NCBI RefSeq assembly: GCF_026183675.1
Contig: NZ_JAPIVK010000002.1
Location: forward strand, 105,765-169,764
Length of the DNA stretch: 64,000 nucleotides
DNA from: Microbulbifer halophilus
GTDB taxonomy: Bacteria > Pseudomonadota > Gammaproteobacteria > Pseudomonadales > Cellvibrionaceae
Direction of reading: 5' to 3'
How positions within the stretch are numbered: position 1 is the first letter of the stretch; each line of letters opens with the position of its first letter. Shown here in pieces: positions 18,944-27,894 of the stretch. The notes below the pieces were generated by a model, which was not told the DNA's origin, made no database searches, and was given only the letters and a program-made list of their open reading frames with translations. Both the position numbers and the translations under genes were made by a program.

Positions 18944-19810
18944 CTAAAAGTCGAACAGGATCGCCAGCGCCATGGCCGTGATCCACAACAAGAGTGCGCG
19001 GGACAACAGGGCCTGCAGGCCCTCGAGCTGCGCGCCACAGATGCGCTGCCCCTCGCCCACCTCCAGGCCGACGCTGCACTCGCTGGCATCGATACCGCCC
19101 AGAGCGCCCTCCAGGTAATCTTCCAGCACTTTGGACGTACTGCGCTCGCGACACATCAGGCACTGGCGCCAGGCTCGATAGCAGCCGGCGAAGTTGCCCA
19201 CAATCGCGAAGGTAAACCCCGTCGCGCGCACCGGCAGCCACTCCAGTAGCCACAGCCAGCGCGACGCGGTCGCATCCTGCGTCTGCCGCGCGGCGTAGAG
19301 GGCGCTCAGGCGGTAGAGCAGCGCACCGGGGATACCCAGCAACAGGAACCAGAAAAGCACCGCGAAAAGGCGTTCGAAGGCGCGATAGGCGGCACCGCGG
19401 AAAACCTCTTCGTGCAATTGCCGGGAATCGCGCGCCTCGCCGGACTCCGGCAACAGTGGCGCCGCGGCCTGCCGCGCGGCATCCAGGTCGCCCTGGTACC
19501 AGTTGCGCAGATAGCTCGACAGAATCTCGTTGAAATTGCCGCGACCGAGGCAGTAGAGCAGCAGTGGCACAGCCACCAGCAGCGAGCCGAACCAGCCCAG
19601 GGAGGCCTCGGCCAGCACCATCAATATCGCCGCAAGCAGCACCGGCGGCAACACCGTCGCCCCCAGCAGAAGGCCGGCGTTATCCCGCAGCCTGGGCCGC
19701 TGCGCCAGATGCTGTCGCCAGGCGTAGAACCACTTGTCCCGGTGCAGCGGCGCACCGGACCCCCATATCTGCACCAATCCCAACGCCAGCAACACTGTCA
19801 GAAGTGCCAT
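18944..19810 (-). CDS. ampE: AmpE-like inner-membrane protein
   Basis: A 288-residue polytopic membrane protein of the AmpE/CobD-like family. Hydrophobic segments lie near 2-18, 45-90 and 145-170 and at the C-terminus. The motif RLFAVLFWFLLLGIPGALLYRL is diagnostic. It lies just downstream of ampD on the same strand (about 100 bp), as in enterobacterial ampDE. AmpE is described as a sensory accessory of AmpC beta-lactamase induction, with no established biochemical activity. No ampR or ampC is in the window. Confidence 0.88.
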   Translation of the reverse strand: MALLTVLLALGLVQIWGSGAPLHRDKWFYAWRQHLAQRPRLRDNAGLLLGATVLPPVLLAAILMVLAEASLGWFGSLLVAVPLLLYCLGRGNFNEILSSYLRNWYQGDLDAARQAAAPLLPESGEARDSRQLHEEVFRGAAYRAFERLFAVLFWFLLLGIPGALLYRLSALYAARQTQDATASRWLWLLEWLPVRATGFTFAIVGNFAGCYRAWRQCLMCRERSTSKVLEDYLEGALGGIDASECSVGLEVGEGQRICGAQLEGLQALLSRALLLWITAMALAILFDF

Positions 19811-19911
19811 AGTTATTCTCGTTCAATCTCTCCAACAGAGAGAATAACGCCACTGGCGCGGAGGGGGAAGATGGGCGCGGGGCCGGGCACAGCGAACCGA
19901 CACCTGACCAA

Positions 19912-20475
19912 CTACTCAGCAGCCACTTCATCCAGTAGCGCCAGGTAGCGCTGCCAGTCAAAGTCGGGGCCGGGGTCCAGTTTGCGGCCGGGGGCGATAT
20001 CCGAATGGCCGGTGATCCTGTCCCTGCTGATCTGCGGGTATTCCGCCCGGATGGCTGCGGTCACTTCCGCCAGCGCACGGTACTGGGCATCGGTATAGGA
20101 ATCGGTATCCAGCCCTTCCAGCTCGATACCGATGGAAAAATCGTTGCAGTTGCCGCGACCGCAAAATTCGGATTTGCCCGCGTGCCAGGCGCGGCGGTCG
20201 AGCGGCACATACTGGGTCACGCGCCCGTTGCGGTCGATCAGGAAATGTGCGGAAACCCGCAGCGCAGCGATTTCGGCAAAATACGGATGGGCATCGATAT
20301 CCAGTTGGCCGAGAAAGAAGTCGTCGATATGGGAGCCGCCGTACTCCCCCGGCGGCAGGCTGATACAGTGGATCACCAGCAGGTCCACCGGGCACCCCTC
20401 CGGCCGACTGTTGCAGTGCGGGCTGGGCAGCCGGCGGGCGCCGGACAACCAGCCGGATTCCGATTGGTATTTCAC
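19912..20475 (-). CDS. ampD: 1,6-anhydro-N-acetylmuramyl-L-alanine amidase AmpD
   Basis: A 187-residue cytosolic zinc amidase that removes the stem peptide from anhydroMurNAc during peptidoglycan recycling, so lowering the inducer of AmpR. Zinc ligands are H36 (VIHCISLP), H157 (ITGHSDI) and D167 (KLDPGPDF); catalytic E118 (GIELEG) and K165 are present. The GTG at 20475 is selected because GGAGAA lies 7 nt upstream and the length then equals known AmpD (about 183-187). It works with AmpG (12573-13925). Confidence 0.95.
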   Translation of the reverse strand: MKYQSESGWLSGARRLPSPHCNSRPEGCPVDLLVIHCISLPPGEYGGSHIDDFFLGQLDIDAHPYFAEIAALRVSAHFLIDRNGRVTQYVPLDRRAWHAGKSEFCGRGNCNDFSIGIELEGLDTDSYTDAQYRALAEVTAAIRAEYPQISRDRITGHSDIAPGRKLDPGPDFDWQRYLALLDEVAAE

Positions 20476-20533
20476 TAGGCATTCTCCAGTACGACTGGAG
20501 ACCATTCTATGGAAGTGGGGGAGGAGTGGCGAA

Positions 20534-22873
20534 TCAGCTCCTCTCACCGCGCTTCTTGCGCACATTGCCGATCACCGACTGCAGCGCACGTTCAAACAGC
20601 ATACCGTCGTCCAGCGGCATCAGTTGCGCACCTCGCAGCGCATGGGCCAGTTCCAGGCGCGAGAATTCGGCCACCTTGGCACCGTTGCGGTTCACGAAAA
20701 TAAACTGGTCGATATCCTTGATCACTGCGGCCAGGCGGCAGCGGAACTGCTCTTCATCGGAGCGTTTGAGTTCGAACCAGCTGCCCTGCGCGAGACGGAA
20801 GGTCATCTGCCAGTGGGGATCGCTTTCCGGCATTTCCCCGAGCCCCTCCTCTTCCGGCTCCGCCTGCGGCGCCAACTCGGCTTCGGCAACGGCCTGCTCC
20901 AGCTCTTCCATCTGCGGCAGGGAGGCCTCTTCCACAGCCTCCTGTGACTGTTCGGCCGTTTCCGCTGTGGCGGTCTCACTCTCAGCGGCGGACTCAGCGT
21001 TGCGGTGCTCCTGCTCCAGCTGCTCTCGGGCCCCTTGCTCGCGTTCGGCGGCGAGCTTCTGCGCCAGTGCAAAGCGCTCGCGATAGATCTCTTTCAGTCC
21101 GGCGAAGAGGCCGCGGGCCTCGAACGGGTTCAGGGATACCGACTCGACACCGGCGCGCAGGCGCTCCTGCAGCGCCGGCAGCAGAGCCAGCAGTTGCTGG
21201 CGGCTGTCGGGCATCGGCGCCTGAACACTCCACACCAGATCGCGCGCGGTACGAACATCGCGGCTCCAGGCATCGCTCTCGGTGCCCTCTTTGACACAGG
21301 TCAGGAACAGCTTGTTGTTCCAGACTTTGTGCAGCCAGTCCTGCACTACCTGGGGCAGCTCGCGTTCGGCGATCAGTGCATCCATCACCGCTGCCACGCG
21401 CGCCCTCGCGGCCTGGGTCCTGGCGCGGCCATCCGCCTCATCCACCACGCGGCGTTCGAGCATCTCGGCGCGCTTGCGCTCGCGGGCCATGAACTGGCGG
21501 AAGCGCTCCAGCAGCGTCGCGAAGATATCTACATCGCGGTCGAACTCGCTCAGCACCTGGTCGACCACCTGGCTGACTTCGCTGTACAGGGGATCGGATT
21601 CGTAGTCTTCGCCGGCCTGCCAGCCGGTGGTGGCATCGGCCAGCTCGTTGAGCAACTTGCGCGCCGGGTGGCCGCCCTTGCTGAAGAAGGACTTGTCGGC
21701 GATGGCCACTTTCAGCAGCGGCAACTGCATGCGACCCAGCTGCGACTTGATCGGCTCGGCGAGATTGCGATCCTCCAGAATGAACGAAAACAGCATCTCC
21801 ACCAGCTTGATGATGTCACTGTCCACCTTGGTCAGTGATGCGGACTGGTTGGATTCCACCAGGCGCTGCTGCAACAGGCTGCCCACGTTCAGCAACTGGA
21901 TGTCGCCACCCTCCGGGTAATCGACATTCTGCTGCAGCTCACCCAGGTGCCCCAGCAGATCGCCCGCCGGCATGGGGGCCAGGCCGGCAGTGGCCGGCAG
22001 CAGTCCCGGGGAAAAATTGCCGCTCCCCGCGGCCTGCCCGCCCGCCGGGCCCATCGACTGGGGAACGCCCTGCTCCACAGAAGGGCCTGCGGCCGCGCCG
22101 CCGGACTCCCGGGGCGCTCCGGTAGTGGGCCGGGATGTACCGGGCGCGGAGCGCTGGACCGGGCGCTGGCGGGCAACGCGGCGCTGTTCTCGCAATGATG
22201 GCAACACCCCCTGCTCCACCAGCAGGTGATTGCACTGCTCGTAGAAATCTTTCAGGTTCAGCATCACCACCTGCTCGAACTTCTTCAGCAGCACCAGGCG
22301 GGCACGGATATGGATATCCAGCGGGCGGATGGCCTCGACAAAGGCGTCGCAGATGGCATCGGGGCCGAGGGGGTTGTTCTTGTCGTAGATCTTGACGGAG
22401 TAGAGGGTATCGAGGCGCAGGCCCAGTTCGGTGATCGGCTCGGCAAAATCGCGCTTGGCATTGGCGACCATGCTATCGGCGGCCACCAGCTGTTCGAGAT
22501 CGTCGTTGTGGACCAGCGAGAGGTTGTCGGAGGCAAACGCCTCTTCATCGTCGGTTTCCTGAGGCTGTACCTGGAAGGCTTCATCGATATTGCCGCCAAA
22601 GCGCCCGGTGATATTGCGCCGCTCCACCCGCAGCAGGCGCAACGCCTGGAAGAGGCCGTCCTGCTCCTCCTGGCCGTGGGCCCGCTCCGCCATGGAGAAG
22701 AGCGAGTCGTCCACCTTGCCGAACAGCTGCTTGAACTGCTCCTGCAACTGGCTGCGCGCCTTCTCCCGCAGCGTCACCACTGCCGATGCCAGCGGCATGG
22801 ACTTGCGTGCGGAGCCACCCTGTCCACCGACGCCTTTTTCCGTCAGCGAAACCACCTTGCTGGAGTCGTTCAT
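20534..22873 (-). CDS. DUF1631 family protein
   Basis: A large, mostly helical cytosolic protein (779 residues from the ATG at 22873) matching DUF1631, a family common in gammaproteobacteria and of unknown function. It has an N-terminal helical domain, then a Pro/Gly/Ala-rich low-complexity linker (about residues 225-310) and a long central helical region with FILEDRNLAEPIKSQLGRMQLPLLKVA. An Ala/Glu-rich acidic stretch (about 655-710) precedes a C-terminal PilZ-like segment (WFELKRSDEEQFRCRLAAVI, FVNRNGAKVAEFSRLELAHAL) that could bind a nucleotide such as c-di-GMP; this is inference. It is divergent from nadC. Confidence 0.85.
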   Translation of the reverse strand: MNDSSKVVSLTEKGVGGQGGSARKSMPLASAVVTLREKARSQLQEQFKQLFGKVDDSLFSMAERAHGQEEQDGLFQALRLLRVERRNITGRFGGNIDEAFQVQPQETDDEEAFASDNLSLVHNDDLEQLVAADSMVANAKRDFAEPITELGLRLDTLYSVKIYDKNNPLGPDAICDAFVEAIRPLDIHIRARLVLLKKFEQVVMLNLKDFYEQCNHLLVEQGVLPSLREQRRVARQRPVQRSAPGTSRPTTGAPRESGGAAAGPSVEQGVPQSMGPAGGQAAGSGNFSPGLLPATAGLAPMPAGDLLGHLGELQQNVDYPEGGDIQLLNVGSLLQQRLVESNQSASLTKVDSDIIKLVEMLFSFILEDRNLAEPIKSQLGRMQLPLLKVAIADKSFFSKGGHPARKLLNELADATTGWQAGEDYESDPLYSEVSQVVDQVLSEFDRDVDIFATLLERFRQFMARERKRAEMLERRVVDEADGRARTQAARARVAAVMDALIAERELPQVVQDWLHKVWNNKLFLTCVKEGTESDAWSRDVRTARDLVWSVQAPMPDSRQQLLALLPALQERLRAGVESVSLNPFEARGLFAGLKEIYRERFALAQKLAAEREQGAREQLEQEHRNAESAAESETATAETAEQSQEAVEEASLPQMEELEQAVAEAELAPQAEPEEEGLGEMPESDPHWQMTFRLAQGSWFELKRSDEEQFRCRLAAVIKDIDQFIFVNRNGAKVAEFSRLELAHALRGAQLMPLDDGMLFERALQSVIGNVRKKRGERS

Positions 22874-23207
22874 TTTCTGATCGCCTTTTGGGTGCCTATC
22901 CGGCCCCTGCGCTGTTGATAGCCTGGAGAGAGCGCGACCGGGCGCGCCGCGGTAACCGACTGTTCTGAGTACTGCCGCAGCGATGGATTGCGCTGCAGAG
23001 ATTCTACCCATGAATGAACATTTTCGGACTCATCGGTACACCTTGGCAACTTCGACAGACGGATTTGAGACGCTTGTCACAGCCCCCAACCGAACAGGCC
23101 GCCGCTACCCCTGCGCCGACTGCCGATTGCCATGACAGCGCCAACAGCCGCAATCGAAAATCGCTGACTTTTGGTAGACTGCCGCCTCCACAAAAGAGGT
23201 CCCCGCC
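22874..23207. other. Intergenic region between DUF1631 gene and nadC
   Basis: A 334-bp divergent promoter region without a supported gene. The left part reads as an open extension of the DUF1631 frame to 23011 but lacks codon or domain support. AAGAGGT near 23194 is the nadC ribosome site. I see no strong palindrome. Confidence 0.5.
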
Positions 23208-24062
23208 ATGCAACCACAGGACACCGCCATTCCCGATATCATCCCCGACCTGCAGCGCGCCGTGCGCACCGCGCTGGCCGAGGACCTGGGCAGCGGCGAT
23301 ATCACCGCTCAGCTGATTCCCGCCGCGCGGGACGCGCGGGCGCGGGTGATTACCCGGGAGGACTGCACCGTCTGCGGTCGCGCCTGGGTCGACGAGGTCT
23401 TCCGCCAGCTCGATCCGGCGCTGCAACTGACCTGGCACTGCGAGGACGGCGAACAGGTAAAAGCCGATACGGTACTGTTCGAGCTGGCCGGCAACGCCCG
23501 CGCCATCCTCACCGGCGAGCGCACGGCGCTGAATTTCCTCCAGACACTCTCCGGCACCGCCACCACTGCGGCGGCATTCGCGGCCCGCACCGCCGGTACC
23601 GATATCCGCATACTGGATACCCGCAAGACAATTCCGGGCCTGCGGAGCGCGCAGAAATACGCGGTGCTCTGCGGCGGCTGCCACAACCACCGCATCGGTC
23701 TCTACGACGCCTTCCTGATCAAGGAAAACCATATCGCCGCGGCCGGCGGTATCGGCAGCGCCATCGAACAGGCGCGCCGGATCGCGCCGGAAGCCCTGGT
23801 GGAAGTGGAGGTGGAAAGCCTGGAGGAACTGCGGCAGGCGCTGGACGGCGGTGCCGAGGTGATCATGCTGGACGAGTTCAGCGATGCGGACACCCGCGCC
23901 GCGCTGGACCTGGCCCGCGGCCGGGCGAAGATCGAGATTTCCGGCAGCGTCGACCGGCAGCGCCTGCAACAACTGGCCGGACTGGACGTGGACTACATCT
24001 CCTCCGGCAGCCTGACCAAGCACCTGCGCGCCATCGACCTGTCGCTGCGGATCGATCTCTGA
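23208..24062 (+). CDS. nadC: Quinolinate phosphoribosyltransferase (decarboxylating)
   Basis: A 284-residue enzyme of NAD biosynthesis that converts quinolinate and PRPP to nicotinate mononucleotide, CO2 and pyrophosphate. Key signatures are [39 protein letters not shown] (Arg/Lys substrate contacts), [20 protein letters not shown] and [14 protein letters not shown] precedes the ATG. Association with ampD and ampE nearby is common in gammaproteobacteria. Confidence 0.98.
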   Translation: MQPQDTAIPDIIPDLQRAVRTALAEDLGSGDITAQLIPAARDARARVITREDCTVCGRAWVDEVFRQLDPALQLTWHCEDGEQVKADTVLFELAGNARAILTGERTALNFLQTLSGTATTAAAFAARTAGTDIRILDTRKTIPGLRSAQKYAVLCGGCHNHRIGLYDAFLIKENHIAAAGGIGSAIEQARRIAPEALVEVEVESLEELRQALDGGAEVIMLDEFSDADTRAALDLARGRAKIEISGSVDRQRLQQLAGLDVDYISSGSLTKHLRAIDLSLRIDL

Positions 24063-24100
24063 CCGAAGTGACACCAGGCGGATTTGGCGTAGAAGGGGGG

Positions 24101-24132
24101 GATGGGCACGTCGCTGCGCTCCCCTGCCCATC
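24101..24132. repeat. Hairpin repeat downstream of nadC
   Basis: GATGGGCA (24101-24108) pairs with TGCCCATC (24125-24132) around a GC-rich loop, and flanking G-runs and C-runs can extend it. This is of the frequent GATGGGCAC/GTGCCCATC intergenic type. It may help end nadC transcription although there is no U-tract. Confidence 0.5.
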
Positions 24133-24163
24133 TACCCCGGAGCCGATCGATTCCCGATAAAGC

Positions 24164-24460
24164 TCAGCGCATCCGGTCGCGGGCCCGCTCGATGGACTGT
24201 TTCAGCTCGCCCCAGGCGCTTTCCACGCCGGCCTTCACCTCGTCCCAGGCGTCGCCGCTCTGGCCCTGCAGGTGATTCAGCTTTTCCCGCAGCGCATCAC
24301 GCTTGGTGCGCAGTTCGCTCAGTTGGTCCCGGTACTTGATTTCGGCATCGGTTCCGGCCTCTTCGGCTTTCGCCTGCAGCTTGTCGATTTCCGCGTTCCA
24401 CTCTTTCAAACGAGCGGCCATCTTTTGCTGGTAGGCGGTTTTCTCTTCGCGTTCACTCAT
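24164..24460 (-). CDS. Small coiled-coil protein
   Basis: A 98-residue, strongly charged and almost wholly helical protein. Heptad-like patterns run through KEWNAEIDKLQAKAEEAG and YRDQLSELRTKRDALREKL, and an amphipathic C-terminal helix is in AGVESAWGELKQSIERARDRM. The ATG at 24460 has GAGGT about 10 nt upstream; an earlier ATG at 24487 lacks one. There is no Cys and no signal peptide. Similar short coiled-coil proteins in proteobacteria are annotated as hypothetical, and I assign no function. Confidence 0.8.
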   Translation of the reverse strand: MSEREEKTAYQQKMAARLKEWNAEIDKLQAKAEEAGTDAEIKYRDQLSELRTKRDALREKLNHLQGQSGDAWDEVKAGVESAWGELKQSIERARDRMR

Positions 24461-24612
24461 GGACTGGTACCTCAGGATTCGTTGCATGTCCCCTGAGTGT
24501 AGAACTGTCCGCCAAACACCGGCAGTTCATCTACGCTTTCGATAGAGTTTTTTTACAGCAACGCCAACCCGGCGGCGCAGTGCACGCCCCGAAAGCCCGA
24601 CGGAGACAGTCC

Positions 24613-24846
24613 ATGAACCAGTGCGAAACCTGCGGCAACCAGTACGACAAGACGATGGAGATTACCATCGGCAATGAATCCCATACCTTCGATAGTTTCG
24701 AGTGTGCGATAGAGGCCCTGGCCCCCAGGTGCGCCCAGTGCAATTGCCGCATCCTGGGCCACGGCACCGAGGCCGGCGGCGATTACTACTGCTGCGCCCA
24801 CTGCGCCGTCCGCGCTGGCCACGACGATATCGTCGACCGGGCCTGA
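24613..24846 (+). CDS. Small cysteine-rich metal-binding protein (metallothionein/zinc-ribbon-like)
   Basis: A 77-residue protein with ten cysteines. The N-terminal CETCG resembles half a zinc ribbon. The C-terminal part, CAQCNCRILGHG then YYCCAHCAVRAGH, follows the CxxCxC ... YCxxxCAxxGH pattern of prokaryotic metallothioneins. GGAGA lies upstream of the ATG at 24613. It probably binds Zn or Cu in the cytosol; which metal is unknown. A ferredoxin-like iron protein is less likely because the spacing does not fit a 4Fe-4S motif. Confidence 0.75.
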   Translation: MNQCETCGNQYDKTMEITIGNESHTFDSFECAIEALAPRCAQCNCRILGHGTEAGGDYYCCAHCAVRAGHDDIVDRA

Positions 24847-24862
24847 GCATCTCCCCCTGATC

Positions 24863-24885
24863 GGGAACCGGCCGCGCCGGTTCCC
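24863..24885. terminator. Hairpin after the cysteine-rich gene
   Basis: GGGAACCGGC (24863-24872) and GCCGGTTCCC (24876-24885) form a perfect 10-bp stem. The tail is not U-rich. The position 17 bp after a stop codon suggests a transcript 3' end. Confidence 0.5.
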
Positions 24886-24914
24886 ACAGATTCCTGTGTA
24901 GCCTGTTTCCGCAT

Positions 24915-24943
24915 AAAAACGGGGCCCCGAAAGGCCCCGTTTC
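24915..24943 (-). terminator. Terminator after the first chitinase gene
   Basis: AACGGGGCC / GGCCCCGTT stem around CCGAAA. A-rich on the left, it gives GTTTTTA in the leftward transcript. It lies 25 bp past the chitinase stop. Confidence 0.82.
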
Positions 24944-24968
24944 CTCGCTTACAGTATCGCGCTACCGG

Positions 24969-26510
24969 CTACGGGAGGTTATGCACATGGCTACCCACCG
25001 GCCCCGAGAAGATACCGCCGTCGTGCATATCCCAGTTGATCGACCAGGTCATGACGCCGTTGAAATCCGGATAGGCCTGGCCCGGTGTCAGTGAGCCGCA
25101 GTTGGTCAGCGCTGTGAGGCAGTCCAGCGCGCGGTTGATATCCGCCGTGGTCGCCTGGCCGCTGCCGGCGGAACTGGGCCCGGACGGCAGTCCCAGCCCC
25201 ACCTGTTCCGGCGCCAGGCCGTCGAAGTGGCCGGCCGAACCGCGGCCGAGGGGGAAGCCCTCGATCAGCATCATCGCCGATGCCACCATCATATCCACCG
25301 AACCGGCCGGATAGGCCTGGCTGCTGTAGGGCGTCGACAGGCCGCCGTTGTTGTAGAGCTGCACGTGCAGCAGATCCAGCTCGTTGCGCAACTGGTCGAT
25401 CATCGGCAGGTAGGCGCCCCAGATACCCGAGTAACTGGTGTAGCCGCCCTGCACATAGGGGTGCTCCGGCGCCATGGACAGGTACATATCCGGGTACTGC
25501 TGCTTCAGGCGTTTGACCGCATCCACCAGGTTCTGCACCACCGGCGCGCCGTGCATGACGCCGGCCCCGGATTCCAGGTCGATATCGATACCGTCGAAGC
25601 CGTACTCGTCGATCATCGCCGCGGTGCTGCTGACGAAGTTGTCGACATGTTCCGGGGTGTCCAGGGTCACGGTACCGGTCTCGCCGCCGAAGGACACCAC
25701 AACGATCTTGCCCTCGGCCCGCTTGGCGGCGATATCGTCAATAAACTGCTGCTTGTCGAGGCCCGGGTCCAGGTTGAAGGCCACATTGCCGTTGCCGGCA
25801 TCGTCGGCGAAGGCCACCACGATCACGTCCCAGACATCGGACACCTCGCTGATACGGTAGAGGCCGGAACCGTTGTCAAAATTGTGCCAGTAGCCCACCA
25901 GCGCGTGATCCGGCAGCAGGCCGCTGTTGCCACCGCCACCGGAACCGCCAGAGGAGCTGGAAGAACTGCTCGAGGAACTGCTGCTGGAAGAGCTGCTGGA
26001 GCTGCTGCCGCCTCCGCAGTCCCCTACCCCCGTCCAGGCATCCTGCCAGTGATCGCCCTCGCCCGGTGCGTAGGCCCAGGCTGCATCGGAGGAGCACCAG
26101 CCGGCGATATTGCAGCGAAACTTCCCGCCGGCGTTCTGCACCAGGTCCCCGGTGGCGTAGGCCGTGCCGGCGACATACTGCGGCGCATCGCAACTGCCGG
26201 AACCTCCGGAAGAAGAGCTGGAAGAAGACGAACTGGACGAGGAACTCGAAGACGAGCTGGAGCTGCTACCGCTGGACGAACCATCGCAGGCACCGTCGTA
26301 ATTCCACACATCCCAGGTGCCGGAATTGGTCGCCGGGTCCTCTGCCTGGGTCCACCAGTTGGCCGTATAGGCGTTGGAGAGATGTTGAACGCTGTCGCCA
26401 CCGACATAGGCGGTGGGTTCTTCCCATTGGGGCAGGCTGCCGCAGTCCACCGCCGCGGCTTCTGCCGCGACGAGGCCCAGGGCAGCAGCGCCCAGCCAAA
26501 ACCGTTTCAT
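24969..26510 (-). CDS. Secreted GH18 chitinase with two chitin-binding modules and polyserine linkers
   Basis: A 513-residue exported enzyme that hydrolyses beta-1,4-linked GlcNAc polymers. The order is: signal peptide to about A20; a CBM5/12-type module (about 23-75; YVGGDSVQHLSNAYTANWWTQ); a serine linker of about 20; a second Cys-bearing CBM (about 107-165; GDLVQNAGGKFRCNIAGWCSS), possibly CBM73-like; another serine linker; and a GH18 domain from about 200. The catalytic DxxDxDxE is FDGIDIDLE. YLSMAPEHPYVQGG and the terminal WSINWDMHDGG place it with the bacterial chitinase D/ChiC type (no insertion domain). The gene follows the methyltransferase-like gene by 12 bp on the same strand, so they are probably co-transcribed. 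Confidence 0.95.
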   Translation of the reverse strand: MKRFWLGAAALGLVAAEAAAVDCGSLPQWEEPTAYVGGDSVQHLSNAYTANWWTQAEDPATNSGTWDVWNYDGACDGSSSGSSSSSSSSSSSSSSSSSSSSGGSGSCDAPQYVAGTAYATGDLVQNAGGKFRCNIAGWCSSDAAWAYAPGEGDHWQDAWTGVGDCGGGSSSSSSSSSSSSSSSSSSSGGSGGGGNSGLLPDHALVGYWHNFDNGSGLYRISEVSDVWDVIVVAFADDAGNGNVAFNLDPGLDKQQFIDDIAAKRAEGKIVVVSFGGETGTVTLDTPEHVDNFVSSTAAMIDEYGFDGIDIDLESGAGVMHGAPVVQNLVDAVKRLKQQYPDMYLSMAPEHPYVQGGYTSYSGIWGAYLPMIDQLRNELDLLHVQLYNNGGLSTPYSSQAYPAGSVDMMVASAMMLIEGFPLGRGSAGHFDGLAPEQVGLGLPSGPSSAGSGQATTADINRALDCLTALTNCGSLTPGQAYPDFNGVMTWSINWDMHDGGIFSGPVGSHVHNLP

Positions 26511-26522
26511 TGTTCTGATTCC

Positions 26523-27884
26523 CTATTCTGTAGCCAGCCCGGCCGATGGCCGCGCGGGCTGGTCGGAAGACTGTCCGGGCAGATTGAATAATCGCCCGGG
26601 GTTGAATCGCAGCAGCGGAAACCAACGGCCGACAAACGCAAACAGGCCGCGCTGCTCGATATAGCGCGCGTAGGCGACATAGTCCGGATCCCAGGACAGG
26701 TGCCGCTCCTCGGTGCGCGCGCGCATGAAGTAAACGAAATTTACCAACAGCAGTAACATCGACTGCCGCAGCGCATCCCCGCCACTGGAACTCACCATGA
26801 ACGGCATGGAGATCATCCACCAGGACAGGTTTTTGCTGACATACGCCGGGTGCTTGGTGTAGCGGTAGGGACCATTGGTGAGGATGCCGCGATGGGTCAG
26901 GTTGGAGAAACGCAGCCCGAACGGAATACTCGCCCAGACATAGATTGCAATCAGCAACAGGATCGCGGCTCCCCAGACGCCGTACATAACGGGAGTACTC
27001 CAGAACCAGTGTCCCCAGGCCGGTCCCTGGTCGTATTTCAGGTAGGTGCCGGAAAAAGTGCTCCAGAACGGCTGGTAGCTGATCAGCGCCACCCCCCAAC
27101 CGAGAAAGCTCGGCTCCGCGCTGCGAATATGGGAGTCGAACAGCCGCAGGGTGCACACATAGCCCACGGTCACGTACAGCAGGTCGATGTAGTAGAGAAA
27201 ATTGAAGGTGAAATCGAACACCGCCTTGAAACTGCCCGCCAGGCGGGCGAAATCGAAATTCAGCAGTGTGGTCAGGTTGTTACCCAGGTAGACAAACATC
27301 AGCGGCAGGAAAAACAGTTTTACCAGCCAGCCCAGAAACAACTGGCCAATGGCGCGGCCGTCAATGTCCTTGCGACGCCCCAGCAGCCAGCTGCCCAACT
27401 GCCAGTAGGCATCCCAGGGCTTTCGCATATGGCCGTCGAGCCAGTAGAAATACGGCACCGCCAGTAACAGCCACCAGGGCAGCACCGCTTTCACTACCGC
27501 GTAATAGTTGTCGTAAAAGGAGCCGTGATACTCGGGAAAAAGCCAGTAGACCAGTGCCACCAGCCCCACCACGCAGTAAAAGCCCAGCAGCTTCACCGCG
27601 GTGCGGTGGCCGCTGCCCCGCTTGCGCGGCGCACTGAAATCCAGCCCCGCCGACGGGTTGCGGTAAGGCTTTAAGAACAACCATTCCAGCAGGATGATCG
27701 GCAGCGCCAGTGACACGCAGACAATCACCAGGCCCAGGGTCCGCGACGGCAACTGCTGGCCGTACTCGCGCAACCAGACCATCGCCAGCAGCGAAATGGC
27801 GAGGGCGACGGAATTGATCCAGACACTGGTGGGTGCCTCGGGGCAGGCGACGGCTTGCGCCGCCGGCTTTTTATTCTTTTTCAT
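26523..27884 (-). CDS. Polytopic membrane protein with C-terminal ICMT/PEMT-like methyltransferase motif
   Basis: A 453-residue inner-membrane protein with about ten hydrophobic segments spread over residues 22-415. The C-terminal part has ILTNGPYRYTKHPAYVSKNL followed by RARTEERHLSWDPDYVAYARY. This is the SAM-site pattern of isoprenylcysteine carboxyl methyltransferase and phospholipid methyltransferase families (GPYRYxRHPxY ... EExxLxxxxxxxYxxY). The N-terminal half has no recognisable domain. It lies between two chitinase genes: its stop is 12 bp before the first chitinase, and a large hairpin separates it from the second. Substrate unknown; a link to chitin is only positional. Confidence 0.75.
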   Translation of the reverse strand: MKKNKKPAAQAVACPEAPTSVWINSVALAISLLAMVWLREYGQQLPSRTLGLVIVCVSLALPIILLEWLFLKPYRNPSAGLDFSAPRKRGSGHRTAVKLLGFYCVVGLVALVYWLFPEYHGSFYDNYYAVVKAVLPWWLLLAVPYFYWLDGHMRKPWDAYWQLGSWLLGRRKDIDGRAIGQLFLGWLVKLFFLPLMFVYLGNNLTTLLNFDFARLAGSFKAVFDFTFNFLYYIDLLYVTVGYVCTLRLFDSHIRSAEPSFLGWGVALISYQPFWSTFSGTYLKYDQGPAWGHWFWSTPVMYGVWGAAILLLIAIYVWASIPFGLRFSNLTHRGILTNGPYRYTKHPAYVSKNLSWWMISMPFMVSSSGGDALRQSMLLLLVNFVYFMRARTEERHLSWDPDYVAYARYIEQRGLFAFVGRWFPLLRFNPGRLFNLPGQSSDQPARPSAGLATE

Positions 27885-27894
27885 ATCGCGGCCG

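Noticed and set aside
26210..26280. Tandem DNA repeat or CRISPR-like array in the chitinase genes
   Set aside because: The repeats are serine codons of linkers in frame; no spacers.
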